The notes: generated by a model from the letters alone, not told the origin. Counted from the first letter of the stretch, positions 46,486 through 58,205 are shown. The stretch: DNA of 64,000 nt from Cannabis sativa (GCF_029168945.1 NC_083604.1:32545686-32609685); one strand, 5' to 3'. Numbers and translations are program-made.

Positions 46486-47326
46486 CTTGTTTCTTTGCAA
46501 GAGGTTTAGGACACTGGGGTTTCCAATGACCTTTCTCATTGTAGTAGAAACACTTTCCTTTAAGTGTAGCATCACCAGAAGCTGCAGCCTTTTTGTGTTT
46601 CATGGCTTTGGCACGCTTCTTGGTGTTCCACTTCTTCTTCGATTTGGGTTTCGAAGCAGAGGCAACATTTGCTTCAGGTTTTATCGTCCCATTACCATTC
46701 CCAGGATTGTGAGGTTTACTCCCTTTCTTCTTGGGTCCTCCAATCAAATTTTCATAAGTTTGAAGGTCATTGACTAATTCATGAAAGTCAACTTCCTTCT
46801 TATTCATGACATAATTTGATGTGTATGGTAGAAATGCTGGAGCCAGGCTATTCAAGATAAGGCTTACTTGAGTAGCGCTATCCATTTCAGCACCATGATC
46901 TTGGGCTTCTTGGAAATAACTTGCCATGAGGAGAACATGGTCACGCACGTTTTGATGAGGTTCCATCCGTGCATTAATGTACTTCTTAGTCGCGTCAAAG
47001 CGTGACTAAAGTGATGCCTTACCGAATAGCTCATTTAACTTCATCATAACTTCAGCCGCCTTTTCGATTTTAGAAATCTGAGTTTTGAGGGTGTCAACCA
47101 TGCTGGAAAGCATAAAGTATAGAGCTTTGTCATTTGCTTTCTGCCAACCCTCATACTTTTCTTTCACAGCTTTGGATGCATTGTCCCCAGGCACTTTAGG
47201 TGACGGCTCAGTTAAAACAAACAAGGCACTTTCTCCTATGAGAGCAATATTAATGTTCTCATTCCATTTAGGAAGGTTAGATCCATTCAGCTTATTTTCA
47301 GTCAACAGTGATAACATGGGATTCAT
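46463..47326 (-). pseudogene. gag: Cop-5 gag, one stop codon
   Basis: There are 864 bases (287 codons plus stop) in one frame from MNPMLSLLTENKLNGSNL to GISIYKL. The only break is TAG at 47006-47008, where Cop-1 has CAG. The zinc knuckle reads CFYYNEKGHWKPQC, so its second cysteine is tyrosine and zinc binding would fail. Copia gag assembles the particle and packages RNA. The long retained frame, beside a pol reduced to relics, indicates past selection or recent copying of gag. Confidence 0.92.
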
Positions 47327-48040
47327 TATGACAATACAGGATACTACAAAATAATAGAAATCAACAAATAGAAATTAATAATGGTTTAACACAAAATCAA
47401 TTCAGAAATTATAAGCACATAGCAAGGAATGATATGAGAAAATACTTAAAAAAATTCAATCCTAAATAATTTCCAAGGTTTTTCAACAAACTGATATCAA
47501 TGTCCCGTTTAGGCGAGAGTCAAAGCTACCATCTATTGAATAGAGTTGTCAGCTCATCTAAAATGTTAAACATTCTAGCAACCTTTTATTCCATCAAGAT
47601 TGGAATCCAGCGTTGTCCCGTTTAGGCGAGAGTCAAGGCTATTCTATCTTATGAGCTACTACCATTATTTCGCAATTTGTCAGTCAAATATAGTCGCCAC
47701 CATTAGGGTGATCTATACCATATAAAACACTTACAAACTACTTATCTTTCGAGATTAAACGGTGCAAAATTGCTAATGAACCCTCCATTAGGGAGGATTA
47801 CTCACTAAAACAAATGCGATGTAAAACCAACAATGGAGATCGAATATCTTAATAATAATAAAGCTCATTCTTTAAAATGTATTTTCTTTATTATTCTAAT
47901 AAATATATTCATTAAATATCAAATTTTAAATTTAAAAAATTCCAAAAATAAGAATTTAATATTTATAAAATTATACTATGATGGTGATTGAAATTATACT
48001 ATTTATAAAATTATACTATAGAATTTCATATTTATAAAAT
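47327..48040 (-). other. Cop-5 untranslated leader and AT-rich junction
   Basis: No gene is seen. The 23-nt motif of the Cop-1 leader occurs twice (47501-47523 and 47614-47636). Beyond about 47870 the sequence becomes extremely AT-rich and contains repeated copies of tatttataaaattatac (about 47960-47976, 48000-48016 and 48029-48045) that run into the truncated LTR. Confidence 0.65.
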
Positions 48041-48669
48041 TATACACCAGTAGAAGCTATAGATTCCATATTTATGTTCAGCACTCCCACTCAATCATAC
48101 TATCATGTTCCCAAAATATACGTATCACTCTGACCCAAAAGTAGGCTTAACTAATAAATCAAATAACATGAATAGTACTCTTGAGTTGAGCCTAAACATA
48201 TCAGGATTTAGATTCTTTTAATCTTAAGATCAACTACTGATATTGACTTAGAAAGATATATATAACGGTAAGTTTGTAATATCTTAACTTAGTTGCAATA
48301 TCGGTCCAGTCCAATGTATACTCCATACATTCGAAACTAGTATACTTTACTAATGTCCTGGAAAGAACATAACACTTGCTCCAAGTGTAAGTACACATCA
48401 TCGCTGATTATCACATTAGTGTAAATCCAAAACACTGATGAAACAGGGACTTATTCTTTTGATTCATATGATCACAATCACATTCTACTGTGTTGACGAT
48501 ATTGTAATTGTGAATAAACATATGAGCTTGATGTAACTGATTTTGTGTGTGTGAACGTAATAAACATATTAAACCATTAGTATACATGCAAACATCAATC
48601 ACTTCAAATTTCTTATATTGATAACTAATCAGATTGTAAAGAGTTTTATTTAGGGCATAAAACCCAACA
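48041..48669 (-). repeat. Cop-5 5' LTR, truncated
   Basis: 629 bp match the outer part of the 3' LTR, up to the 'gcttctactggtgta' phrase. The inner two thirds of the LTR and the primer site are missing. The cut point differs from that in Cop-1. Confidence 0.89.
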
Positions 48670-49120
48670 GTAGTTGCCTATAAATAGAAAGTGATGGCTC
48701 AGTCAAATAAATGCCTTTTGTCAGAAAATCAAAAAATTATTTCTTCAGAAAACTGAGCCTTCCCTCTCTCTTCTATAGCCGAACCTACCCTCTCTCTTTT
48801 CCTCTTCATAAATTTCAAAACCCTAAGTGATACAGTAGTGCCCACACACAGCAAGTGGTACCTCAATCATAGATTGGAAGACTTTGAAGGATCACACACA
48901 AAGAGAAGGACATTCGGGCTCAGATCTTGATAATACTCTGCTACAGAAAGGATACAAGGGTTAGAGATCTGAGTGGAAGGAGAAATTATTCCACTGCAAC
49001 CAATGTAAGTTTTTCTTAACTTTATATGTGTTTATTTATCGTTTTAGAAAGTTCATAATTAGGGTGTTAAACAACATACTTGTGAGTAGATCTAAGATCC
49101 TGGTAAAATAAATTCCAACA
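48670..49120 (+). repeat. Cop-4 LTR segment 4 (3' end)
   Basis: It resumes at gtagt and includes the TATA box at 48679 and the LTR 3' end CCAACA at 49115-49120. The right flank is not Gyp-1 LTR but unassigned filler. Confidence 0.9.
48679..48686 (+). promoter_or_regulatory. TATA box of the Cop-4 solo LTR
   Basis: TATAAATA lies only 10 bp from the end of Cop-5 (48669). The upstream promoter half of this LTR is now 5.8 kb away. Confidence 0.72.
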
Positions 49121-49404
49121 ACTGGCCTCATAGCCATGGTAATTGATTTGCTTGCAAGAAATTTGGACTTTAAAACGATTGTTTGTGATTTGGATGGTTT
49201 CATGTTGTGTTGAGTGTTATTTGATGATTGATTGGTGTTTGTGAATTTTCGTGAAAAATAATTGAAATTCTGTTTTTAGAATTATTTTTATTGGATAGTA
49301 TCGAAAAAATTAAGCAATTTACTTTTTTACAGAACTCAATTTCGATTTAATTGAATTAGTTATGATTTTTTGAAGTTTTGGAAAAAATCAGGGTCGTGCA
49401 ACAG
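49121..49404. other. Unassigned filler between Cop-4 and the end of Gyp-1 5' LTR
   Basis: About 285 bp resemble neither the Gyp-1 LTR part expected here nor any other element in the window. It is T-rich on the plus strand and has no frame of note. Its last bases (gggtcgtgcaacagggcc) look unlike the surrounding families. It may come from another repeat or be repair filler. Confidence 0.6.
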
Positions 49405-49633
49405 GGCCACACTATACTAAAATACTAAATTGTGATTCTACCGAGCCATACACCGCAATCCATGTTGTCGGGCACCGAAAATGCAAAATTATGAAATTTT
49501 ATTACATGACATAAAATGCATTCAGAATTCAAATATAATAACATAAATAATTATTTAAATATCTATAAATAATTTTCATAATTAAATCTTTATTAACTGC
49601 TAATTTCCAAATTTAAGCTAAGCGGTCTTTACA
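49405..49633 (-). repeat. Gyp-1 5' LTR, last segment
   Basis: From about 'tatactaaaatactaaattgtg' it follows the Gyp-1 3' LTR (about 15168-15389) to the terminus GGTCTTTACA at 49633. The TSD taaca follows. Confidence 0.9.
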
Positions 49634-50253
49634 TAACATTTAATGTTGCATGGTTCACATGATTTATTTCATGATTATATATACATAATGTATGATTTCT
49701 ATTTAAGTCCAGAACATATGAATTTTTTAATGATTATAGTGTTGTCAGCACAATGGAATATAATCTTGATTATATGTTCGAAAGTTTATTCCCTGATTTG
49801 TCAGAACACTGGATTTACAGTGACATGATAATCAGCGATAGGTATTCTTACACCTTGGATAAGTGGTATGTCGTTTCCAGGGCATTGGCAAAGTTTACCA
49901 GTATTGAATGTATAGAGTATACATCGAAAGGGACCGATATTGAACTTTGATTAGATATATTTAAATTTACCGTAATCTCTATTCAGTTCAATATCACCCG
50001 TTGATACTAGATCAAATGATCTTAATCCTGATATATTTAGGTTCGATCTCAAGAGTATTATACATGTTCTTTGATTTGTTAGTTAAGCCTACTTTTGGGT
50101 CAGGTTGATACGTACATTTTGGTAACATGATAGTATAAATGAGTGGGACCGCTAACATAAATATGGAGTCTATAACTTCTATAGGAATTTAGAAGTGAAA
50201 CGATGATATCCTTCGAGCTTGATTAAATAGAGATAAATGGTGGAGATATGATT
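49634..50253 (+). repeat. Cop-6 5' LTR, main surviving segment
   Basis: It matches the Cop-6 3' LTR from 54836 (taacatttaatgttgc) to about 55448 (atggtggagat). The inner two thirds of the LTR, the primer site and gag are absent. Together with nine bases at 13107-13115 this is all that remains of the 5' LTR. Confidence 0.88.
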
Positions 50254-52042
50254 ATATTCCCGAAATTCAATCCCAAAATGATATAACTCCTCAATCTTAC
50301 AAATCTCCTACTTGTATGGGCAAATCAGACTTAGAGTTAAATTAGTAGTGGTGGTCCAAGAAAGAATTACTCATTATACAGCTACACTTTCACAAGTGCT
50401 TAATAACCATTTTCTATCAATGGATTCAAACTGTATGTTAGTAAGGAATATGAGTTTAGTATTCTGTGAGCAGAATCCACTTGCACTATTCTAAGAACTC
50501 TTTAATATAACTAAACCTGAGTCATCAAAAGACACAACAATATTTTATAAATCTATGGCATTTGTATCTTGTTCTTAGTGGTTTTGACAAGATCATTCTC
50601 TGCAAAGAGTTAATATGCCTATATCCACTGAAAGTAAGTTCCTCTCATTCGCAGATGGATGTACATTCAGGGGTGGATATGAGTTTTTCGTTATATTCTT
50701 AAAACGATCATTCTAGATTATACCTTAGGCAAAGAAATTTAAAATGTTTGAAAAATTTCATGAATTTCTAGCAATGGTGAAAAACCATTAAAGTAAGTGG
50801 TTAAAGATCTTGCGAACTGATAGGGGTGGAGAAATAGTTAGTAGATATGCAGTTCAAAGATCATTAAATTGATTTTTGAATTATATCCAAACTTACCTCC
50901 CCAGAAATTCGAGTTGCATATTGATTAGTTACTAGTCGTTGCCTAAGTCCTTCTATGGATGATGCAATGGTTGGGTACTTAGGGTAAACCATTACTAGAT
51001 TCATGGATGACCTAATCCAAATCTTAGGAAAAGCTAGAACTGTTAACCATGGTTTACATGTTTGTTAGCTATTCTATGTGATTAGGGGTGGAACATCCCA
51101 TAGTCAATAGATAAGAAAGTGTTTGTTTAAACAAATACTACTTTTCTAAGAAAATGACTGAGTCTGAAAAACAAAGTAGCAAATAAAGGAGATAATTTTT
51201 TCTTGATTCCATAAGTGTTCTATACACTTATTCGATACATGATGATCCCACTGCCTCTATTGTCTTGACACAACTGAAGAGGTTAATACCATTTAGTTTT
51301 TTTAGACATAATTCACGGTACCTTGTCGTAGTGGGAGGGTTTCTAGGAACTCACCGTCTTATGACTTGGAAGACAGTAGTGATTAAAATCCATTGTAAGT
51401 TTAAACAAGTAATGGTTTGTCAAGATAAGAAACTAAGAAGAAAAGTCAAGAGAACTATGGTCTAATCCATTCACATGGAGTAACCTAAAGTTTTCGATTA
51501 CAAGGACATGAAAGGAAATTTTTGTTTATAAGTCTATTCAATGGACTTAACAAAACTTCCTGTTCCTAGTATTATAAGGTTTGAGTTTATCTAAACCTAT
51601 TGCTTGTGGTATACCTGGTAATTACTTACTCTAATGCAAGCAACTTACTTTAGTAAGATGCTGAAGCATTTTCTTTCTAATGGCAATCTATAGAAGCTTC
51701 TCGACTTCTAGGCATAGATTTTATTTATATAAGGAAAGGTCTCAACTATTCGAGAAAAGATAAAGCCATGAAAGAATTCCTTAAATCAACAGTGAGAGGT
51801 CTCAGATATGCTTTAGTATGCCTTAGACCAGACACCTACTGTTGAGTGTTAGTAATTAGTAGGTATCAGATTAATCCAGGAGAGGAACATTGGAAGACAA
51901 TCAAGTAAATCTTAAGATTAAGAAGAGGAACTATATGTTAGTCGATAAGGGTGTGTTTAAAACTCTTAGACTACACCACATCAGATTTCGAGACTTGGCT
52001 TTGTGCTAGAAAGTCTGTTGATAAGATGGTGATTACTCTGGG
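50254..52042 (+). pseudogene. pol: Cop-6 decayed integrase and reverse transcriptase
   Basis: Scattered copia pol text survives in order. There is an integrase LWHL-type zinc region near 50545-50580, a core segment with KILRTDRGGE at about 50804-50833, and RT/RNase H text near 51800-51920 (LRYALVCLRPDT, SRYQINPGEEHWK) that mirrors the Cop-2 phrases SLMYAMLCTRPDICY and SRYQSNPG. Many stops and shifts make it dead. The end at 52042 is the Gyp-4 target site, inside the RNase H ITLGGG stretch. Confidence 0.82.
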
Positions 52043-53792
52043 TGTAACACCCTAACTAGCATAGGCGTATTATGTGATTTTTAAACGTACAGTACAGCTC
52101 GTTGCTAATCAACGAGGTTTATTAAAATCGTGATTAATTAAATTTTTGCTTTTTAATTAAACTTATAAAATATTTCATACAAAATACTGTGGGATCCCAT
52201 TTACAAAAAAACTTCACAAAAGTTACTGTCTAAGACAAAATACTTATCGCCTAGCGACTAATTACAAAAGCACTGTTGTTCCTAGGATCGTACGCTCCAG
52301 GCCTAACCGCGCCGACATGTACAATCTTCATCGGCTCGCTTTCACGGTTCCTCAGCCTTGGCCTTGCCCTTACCTACACATAAACATAGCACTGTGAGTC
52401 GACAGACTCAGTAAGAAAAGCATAAATCATAATCATACATAAATCCCGAGTTAAGATCAGATGCCCATACCCCTGACCATAACCCTAACTGCCGTGTTCA
52501 ACATGATACTGAGTCTCGAACATTCGTACGATGGTACTATTGACAAGTAACAGCCTATACTCGGTACGCTGGTCATACTCCAGCTGCTAGTCATACTCTA
52601 GCCTTACCGATGTGTTACAGTATCAGCCTATACTCGGTTCACTGGTCATACTCCAGCTGCTAGTCATACTCTAGCCTAACCGATGTGATACGGTCAAATA
52701 GCACAGTACCACCAACCCTAGAATCAGCCTATACTCGGTATATTGGTCATACTCCAGTTGCTAGTCATACTCTAGCCTAACTGATGTGATATGGTCGAAT
52801 GGTTCGATGCCAACATACATATCTAATGGAATCTAACAAGCTTCCTAACATGCACGCTAAACATGTAATATATATGCATATTGTTATACTAATCTTACCT
52901 CAATTCTGAATTCAGGTGTGCTGGTAAACCTGAGTGGAACGAACTGCACGGCGATTGACAGGCTCCTACACCATAACAATCACAACACTATTAAGTGATA
53001 CGCTAAATCACTTCTTAGGGACTTAAACTAGAAACTAAAAGTTTCCCTATCGATAAAAAGCATGGCAATACCCCAAATAACATAAAAACGAGAAAAACTA
53101 GGGTTCCCGAAAATCCCCAAACCGGTAGACCGGTTCTGCAACCGAAATTCCGGTTCTGGGAATTCCTGAACCCCACCTGGAATTCCGGTTCCTCGCACGA
53201 TTCAAACAAAAATTCATAACTCCCTCAAATCAAAACCAATTCACGCCAAACCTTCCAGATCTGTTCTAAATACCCCAAAGAACATTTCTAAAGCATCAAA
53301 ACAACCCAGAACACACAGATACTAAAAATGCCATGGGAGCTCCAAGCTTTGAGTTCAAAACTCAAACTTGGGTAAAGCTCACCCACAAGCATCAAAACCA
53401 GTTTAAATCTACTCAATCATGCATATAAAAACTTCTGAAAACACAAGAAATCGACCCCAACAAACACAGCAACAAAACTCACATTTTCACTTTGAAAAAC
53501 CATAGCTTTTGAACCGAAAATTCTCAAACTAGAACAAGGGTAACTAGCATGCATTTCAACCTATCTAATCTCATTTAATTCAGCATTTTAATCACAAAAA
53601 CAACAACAACAACTAGCAGTAGCAACAACACAAAAAACTAGCATGCAACCTATCAACTTTCCTCAAAAATTCAAGAAAATAACAAGAAAAGTTTGAAGAA
53701 CCATACCAACAACTTGATGATCACCAAATCTTGCTAAAATGAGCTTGAAATCCAAGAAAAATTGTCAGCTTCTTGCTTCTCCAAGAGGGCCG

Positions 53793-53861
<69 letters not shown>

Positions 53862-54341
53862 TGGTTTTTCTCACTTATTTTCTAACTTTTAATAAAATAA
53901 AAGGAATGCCACTTTAAAACATATTATTCAGCCAACACAAATTAATATAATCACATAATTTCCAATTACAAAGTCCACTAAAGGAAAAAATATCATTGGG
54001 GCAAAATGACCATTTTGCCCCTCCACACCACAATAACATAAAGGGTACTAAAAGGGTATTTTGGGAAATTCTAAATTCCCTGCCAATCCCGACATTCCCA
54101 ATGTCTAAATAACCGTCCCACAATACTAACATACTAAGTTGTGATCTTATTGAGCCAAACACCGAGTTCCATGTTATCGGGCACCAGAAAAGCAAAATTA
54201 TGAAATTCACTATATGACATAAAATACATTTCAGAATTCAATAATAACAGCATAAATAATTATTTAAATATCTATAAATAATTTTCCATAATTAAACTTA
54301 ATTAACAACTAATTTCCAAATTAAACTAAGCGGTCTTTACA
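52043..54341 (-). mobile_element. Gyp-4: gypsy solo LTR in Cop-6 RNase H
   Basis: It is 2299 bp, TGTAACACCC to GGTCTTTACA on the plus strand, with the perfect TSD ctggg (52038-52042 and 54342-54346). No internal region is present. It belongs to the Gyp-1/Gyp-5 LTR subfamily, with the agcctatactcggt tandem array at about 52551-52790. It carries an expanded GA run. Confidence 0.96.
53796..53853. repeat. (AG)n microsatellite in Gyp-4
   Basis: 58 bp of uninterrupted AG dinucleotide. The same LTR position in Gyp-1 (14888-14900) and Gyp-2 (26056-26070) holds only about six or seven units, so it expanded after insertion. Confidence 0.93.
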
Positions 54342-54764
54342 CTGGGGGTGGAGTAGTGATTTTGGAGAAGTGTAAAAACCTATCTGAAGTCTCTTAGTCT
54401 ACCAGAGAGAGACTGAATGTTAAAGTTGCAGGAAAGGCACTTATTCAGTCTAAGGAAAGTTCTATACATTTGTGGCACCGTTCCAACTTGTCTTAACTAT
54501 TAGTGTTATTTCCTACTTAACCAAAAAGTAGTTGCCAAAAGTATAGAATCAAGTATCCCAAGAGAGTAGACATATAGAGAGGAATTTCACATTATCAAGG
54601 ATTTTGTGATTAAGGAAGAGTAATGGTGGAGAAAAGGTTGTGTTGAATTCAAGCTGTTAGATCCTATTACGAGGAGTATACTACTACTACACTTGATTTG
54701 TACATCAAGGTGTTAAGATTATTTGAAATGCACATTTTGTTTTATATTAGTGCAAGTGGGAGTT
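54342..54764 (+). pseudogene. pol (rnh): Cop-6 RNase H remnant and purine tract
   Basis: It starts with the duplicated ctggg and continues the RNase H interrupted at 52042 (GGGVVI-type text, then relics of the IERKYHII region near 54575-54595). Many stops. The purine tract gtgcaagtgggagtt ends at 54764, directly before the LTR. Confidence 0.82.
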
Positions 54765-56642
54765 TGTTGGGTTTTATGTCCTAAATAAAACTCATTTCAA
54801 TATAATCAGATTTACTTATTAATAAAGATCATAAATAACATTTAATGTTGCTTGGTTCACATGATTTATTTCATGATTATATATACATAATGTATGAATT
54901 CTATTTAAGTCCGGAACATATGAATTTGTTAATGATTATAGTGTTGTCAGCACACTGGAATATAATCTTGATTATATGTTGAAAGTTTATTCCCTGATTT
55001 GTCAAAACAATGGATTTACACTACATGATAATCAGCGATAGGTATTCTTACACCTTGGATAAGTGGTATGTCCTTTCCAAGGCATTGGCAAAGTTTACCA
55101 GTATCGGATGTATGGAGTATACATCAGAAGGGACCGATATTGAACTTTGATTAGATATATTAAAATTTACCGTAATATCTATTCAATTCAATATCACCCG
55201 TTGATCCTAGATCAAATGATCTTAATCCTGATATGTTTAGGTTCGATCTCCAGAATATTATACATGTTCTTTGATTTGTTAGTTAAGCCTACTTTTGGGT
55301 CAGGGTGATACGTACATTTTGCGAACATGATAGTATAATTAAGTTGGAGCGCTAATATAAATATGGAGTCTATAACTTCCATAGGAATTTTGAAGTGAAA
55401 CGATGATATCCTTCGAGCTTGGCTAAACAGAGATATATGGTGGAGATCTCATTTCATTTCGCTGAAATATCATTTATACGGAACTAAGTGTTTTAAGGAT
55501 AAAATATATTAAAGGTGTAACGGTAATTTAGTGCCTATTCAATGTAGATCATCTATTAGAGGGTCGTTGATCAAATTAGGATTATAACAATGGATAACTA
55601 ATAGCGTGTCTATATCGTGGAACATATAGAGCGTTCTATATGACTTAGAGTGCAATTCCAAGTTCTAAGTGTGGATTCAATAAGGAATAAATAAGTAACG
55701 GAATTTACTTGGTAAATTCGGTTCGACTTATTGGAAGCTTGGTTTATATAGGCCCATGGTCCCCATACTAGTTGAGACCATACTGCTTGTAAGACTCAGT
55801 TAATTAATTTTGATTAATCAATTATAATTCTAAAATTAGACTATTCTAGTTTATGAATTTTCACTATGTTATGGCTTGATTGTGAAGAATAATGTTTTGG
55901 AATTTATTTGTTAATTAAGAGACTTTATGGAGTCTAATTAATAAATATTATAAATGACAATTTTTTTTGATAGTTATTTTAATTATTAAATAAATAGTTT
56001 GGCATTTATAAGGTTGAATTAAAAAATATGGTATTATTGAAAAGAGAATAAGTGGTTGAAATAAAGTGGCAAAATTGTAACTAGAGATTTGTCCACTTAT
56101 TGTATACGGCCAAGAGGTATTTTTGACCAATATTTTATTCTTTTTTAATACATTTAATTCAACCCTAACCCTATTGAAGAATAGTATAAAAGAAAGGTTA
56201 TGGTCTCATTATCCAACTAATGCCTCCAAAGCTAAAACCTAGATGAGACCTCTTCCTTCTTCTTTCTTCTTCAATTCGAAACACTAAGCCTTTCTTCACA
56301 CTAAATAATTTTAGCCATTAGTGATAGTGTAGTGCCCACACACATCAAGTGGTATCTCAATCATAGCGTGTAAGACTGTAGGAGATTCCAAACAACAAGA
56401 AGGAGAATCAGGATCAAAGGAAGGAGAGAAAGAGATCCAGGTTCAGATCTTGATTATGTTCTGCTACAGAAAGGAATCAAGGGTTAGAGATCTGAACGGA
56501 AGGAGTCATTATATTCCGCTGCACCCAATGTAAGGTTTCCTAAACTTTATATGTGTTTATTTCATTGTTTTAGAATTCATATTAGGATGTTAATGAAACA
56601 TACATGGTAGTAAATCTAGATCCTGGTAAAATATTTACAACA
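54765..56642 (+). repeat. Cop-6 3' LTR
   Basis: It is 1878 bp, TGTTGGG to ACAACA. It is a more diverged copia LTR and its TATA box reads TATAAAAG. The right flank gaccc is Tat-0 RNase H. Confidence 0.93.
56185..56192 (+). promoter_or_regulatory. TATA box of the Cop-6 3' LTR
   Basis: TATAAAAG occupies the place of the TATAAATA seen in the other copia LTRs, about 150 bp before the conserved 'gtgcccacacaca' phrase. It would fire rightward into Tat-0 pol, antisense to it. Confidence 0.65.
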
Positions 56643-57240
56643 GACCCATCTACATGTAGTTTCCAGGTCGGCTTGTCTTCATATTGACTTGGCTGAGGTG
56701 TTTGTACTGGCTCGGGGATGTTTTCTGGTATGCTTTCTTTTTTTCCTGTGCATTCTACCTCAAACTCTGCTAAGGCTTGGCCTTTGATTGCTGTTCAGGG
56801 TTGAAAGTGTTTCATACTGGCCCCACTCTATCGCCCATTTGAGTAGCCGTCCAGAAGCGTCTGGCTTTTGCAGTATTTGACGTAGTGTCTAGTCGGTGTA
56901 TACCCGAACAGGATGAGCTTGAAAGTAAGGCCTCAATTTCCTTGTTGGTAGAATAAGGCAGTAAGCGAGTTTTTCTATTAACAGGTATCGACCCTCGGCC
57001 TCAATGAGTCTTTTACAGATGTAATAGACTGGGTGCTATACGTTATTCTCTTCTCTGATTAGTACGGCACCCACGGCATGTTCCGTGACAGCTAAGTATA
57101 TTCTCAGTTCCTCACCGTCCAGAGGTTTTGAGAGTACGGGAGGTTTTGCAAGTTGTGCTTTTAGCTCTTGGAAAGCTTTTTCACACTGCTCTGTCCACTA
57201 GAACTGCTTGTTTCCTCGCAGGATGTTGAAGAATGGGACA
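56643..57240 (-). pseudogene. pol (rnh): Tat-0 gypsy RNase H and start of the second RNase H
   Basis: On the minus strand, from right to left, the connection and gypsy RNase H (EHAVGAVLIREENN, then CKRLIEAEGRYLLIEKLAY and VRVYTD) are followed by a tether. The first strand of the second RNase H, KPTWKLHVDGS, stops at Cop-6. The insertion lies right at the first catalytic aspartate of that domain. Several stops (for example after VYTD near 56891) inactivate it. Confidence 0.85.
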
Positions 57241-58205
57241 CACTTGTCTGTTAATTTTGAAACGAATCTGCTGAGCGCGACGATCCGACGAGTTAAGCTT
57301 TGCACTTCTTTGATTTTTGTTGGCGAGTTCATATCTAGGAGGCCTTGAATCTTCTCTGGATTAGCTTCAATTCCTCGGGCATTGACGATGAAGCCTAGAA
57401 ACTTTTATGAGCTAACTCCAAAGGAACACTTTAAGGGATTTAGTTTCATATTGTATTTTCTGAGGACTTTGAAGCATTCGTTCAGGTCGTCTATGTGCCC
57501 CCCAGCTTTTCTGGATTTAACGAGCATATCATCCATGTACACTTCCATATTTTCCCCGATCTAGTCTTTAAACATTTTGTTTACCAATCTTTGGAACGTA
57601 GCTCTAGTGTTTTTTCGACCAAACAACATTACTTTGTAGCAATATAGACCCATATCTGTTCAGAAACTTGTATGTTCTTGGTCTGGTGGATGCATTTTGA
57701 TTTAATTGTAGCCTGAGTAAGCATCCATGAAGCTTAATATTTCGTGCCCTGCTGTTGCACCTACGAGTTGATCAATACAACCTCGCCATTTCTTGTTCGA
57801 CTTGGGCACTAATACAGGATTCGCAACCCAAGCCGGGTAGAAGGCTTCAATTATGAAGTTGTTGTTGCGCAGCTTTTGAACTTCTTCCTTCAGGGTAACT
57901 GCTCGTTCTTTGTCCAAAAGCCTTTGTTTCTGTTGAACTGGCTGGAAGTCGGGATATATATTCTAAACATGTGAAATAATAGAAGGATCAATTCCAACCA
58001 TATTCGCATGTGACCAGGCAAAAACGTCTAGGTTTGCTCTTAGAAATTTTATCAACTCTAATTTTACATCGAGCAACAAACCTTTTCCAATTTTTTGTTT
58101 TCTGGTTGGGATATCTAGATGGATCTCGATCTCTTCTAATTCTTCTACAGGTCCAACATTGCTGCCTGGGTCCCCAAGTCGAGGATCCACATCTTCATCC
58201 TCGCC
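57241..58205 (-). pseudogene. pol (rt): Tat-0 reverse transcriptase
   Basis: The minus strand carries the Tat-typical lead-in LRANLDVFAWSHANMVGIDP (about 58000-58060), then KEEVQKLRNNNFIIEAFYPA and WVANPVLVPKSNKKWR (open at 57702-57917), then the catalytic YMDDMLVKS near 57510-57540 and KFLGFIVNARGIEANPEK near 57350-57400. Stops after DAYSGYN (57702), in KD*IG near 57563 and elsewhere break the frame. It is clearly different from the RT of the other gypsy elements. Confidence 0.88.

Larger units (their letters stand above)
42909..48669 (-). mobile_element. Cop-5: gag-only Ty1/copia element in Cop-4, minus strand
   Basis: It is 5761 bp and runs TGTTGG to CCCAACA on the plus strand, with a near-perfect TSD, ttagt (42904-42908) and gtagt (48670-48674). 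Read on the minus strand it matches Cop-1 throughout: truncated 5' LTR, leader with two 23-nt motifs, gag, decayed pol, 3' LTR. The shared decay shows that the family moved in this non-autonomous form. Confidence 0.93.
23452..49120 (+). mobile_element. Cop-4: copia solo LTR in Gyp-1 5' LTR, split in four
   Basis: The pieces are 23452-24252, 33438-33653, 42478-42908 and 48670-49120. They join through the TSDs of Gyp-2, Gyp-3 and Cop-5 into a single LTR of about 1.88 kb (TGTTGGG to CCAACA). No internal region or second LTR exists, so it is a solo LTR. No TSD is found (gctat on the left, actgg on the right), and the right flank is filler DNA, so its right edge was rearranged after insertion. Confidence 0.88.
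13116..49633 (-). mobile_element. Gyp-1: Tekay/Del-type Ty3/gypsy element, nested
   Basis: TSD taaca flanks it perfectly (13111-13115 and 49634-49638). On the minus strand it holds, right to left, the 5' LTR, primer site, gag, protease, RT, RNase H, integrase with chromodomain-like tail, purine tract and 3' LTR. Cop-3 interrupts the integrase and Cop-4 (with Gyp-2, Gyp-3 and Cop-5 inside) interrupts the 5' LTR. Gag and pol carry many stops, frameshifts and a knuckle deletion. It is the oldest of the gypsy chromoviruses here by nesting. Confidence 0.93.
13107..56642 (+). mobile_element. Cop-6: Ty1/copia element in Tat-0 RNase H, heavily nested
   Basis: Its pieces are a nine-base stub of 5' LTR at 13107-13115, more 5' LTR at 49634-50253, decayed pol at 50254-52042 and 54342-54764, and the full 3' LTR at 54765-56642. 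The right flank is Tat-0 RNase H (gaccc...). The matching left flank was lost in the deletion that also cut Cop-2. Gyp-1 and Gyp-4 are inserted in it with perfect TSDs, which confirms that the pieces join. Confidence 0.82.
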
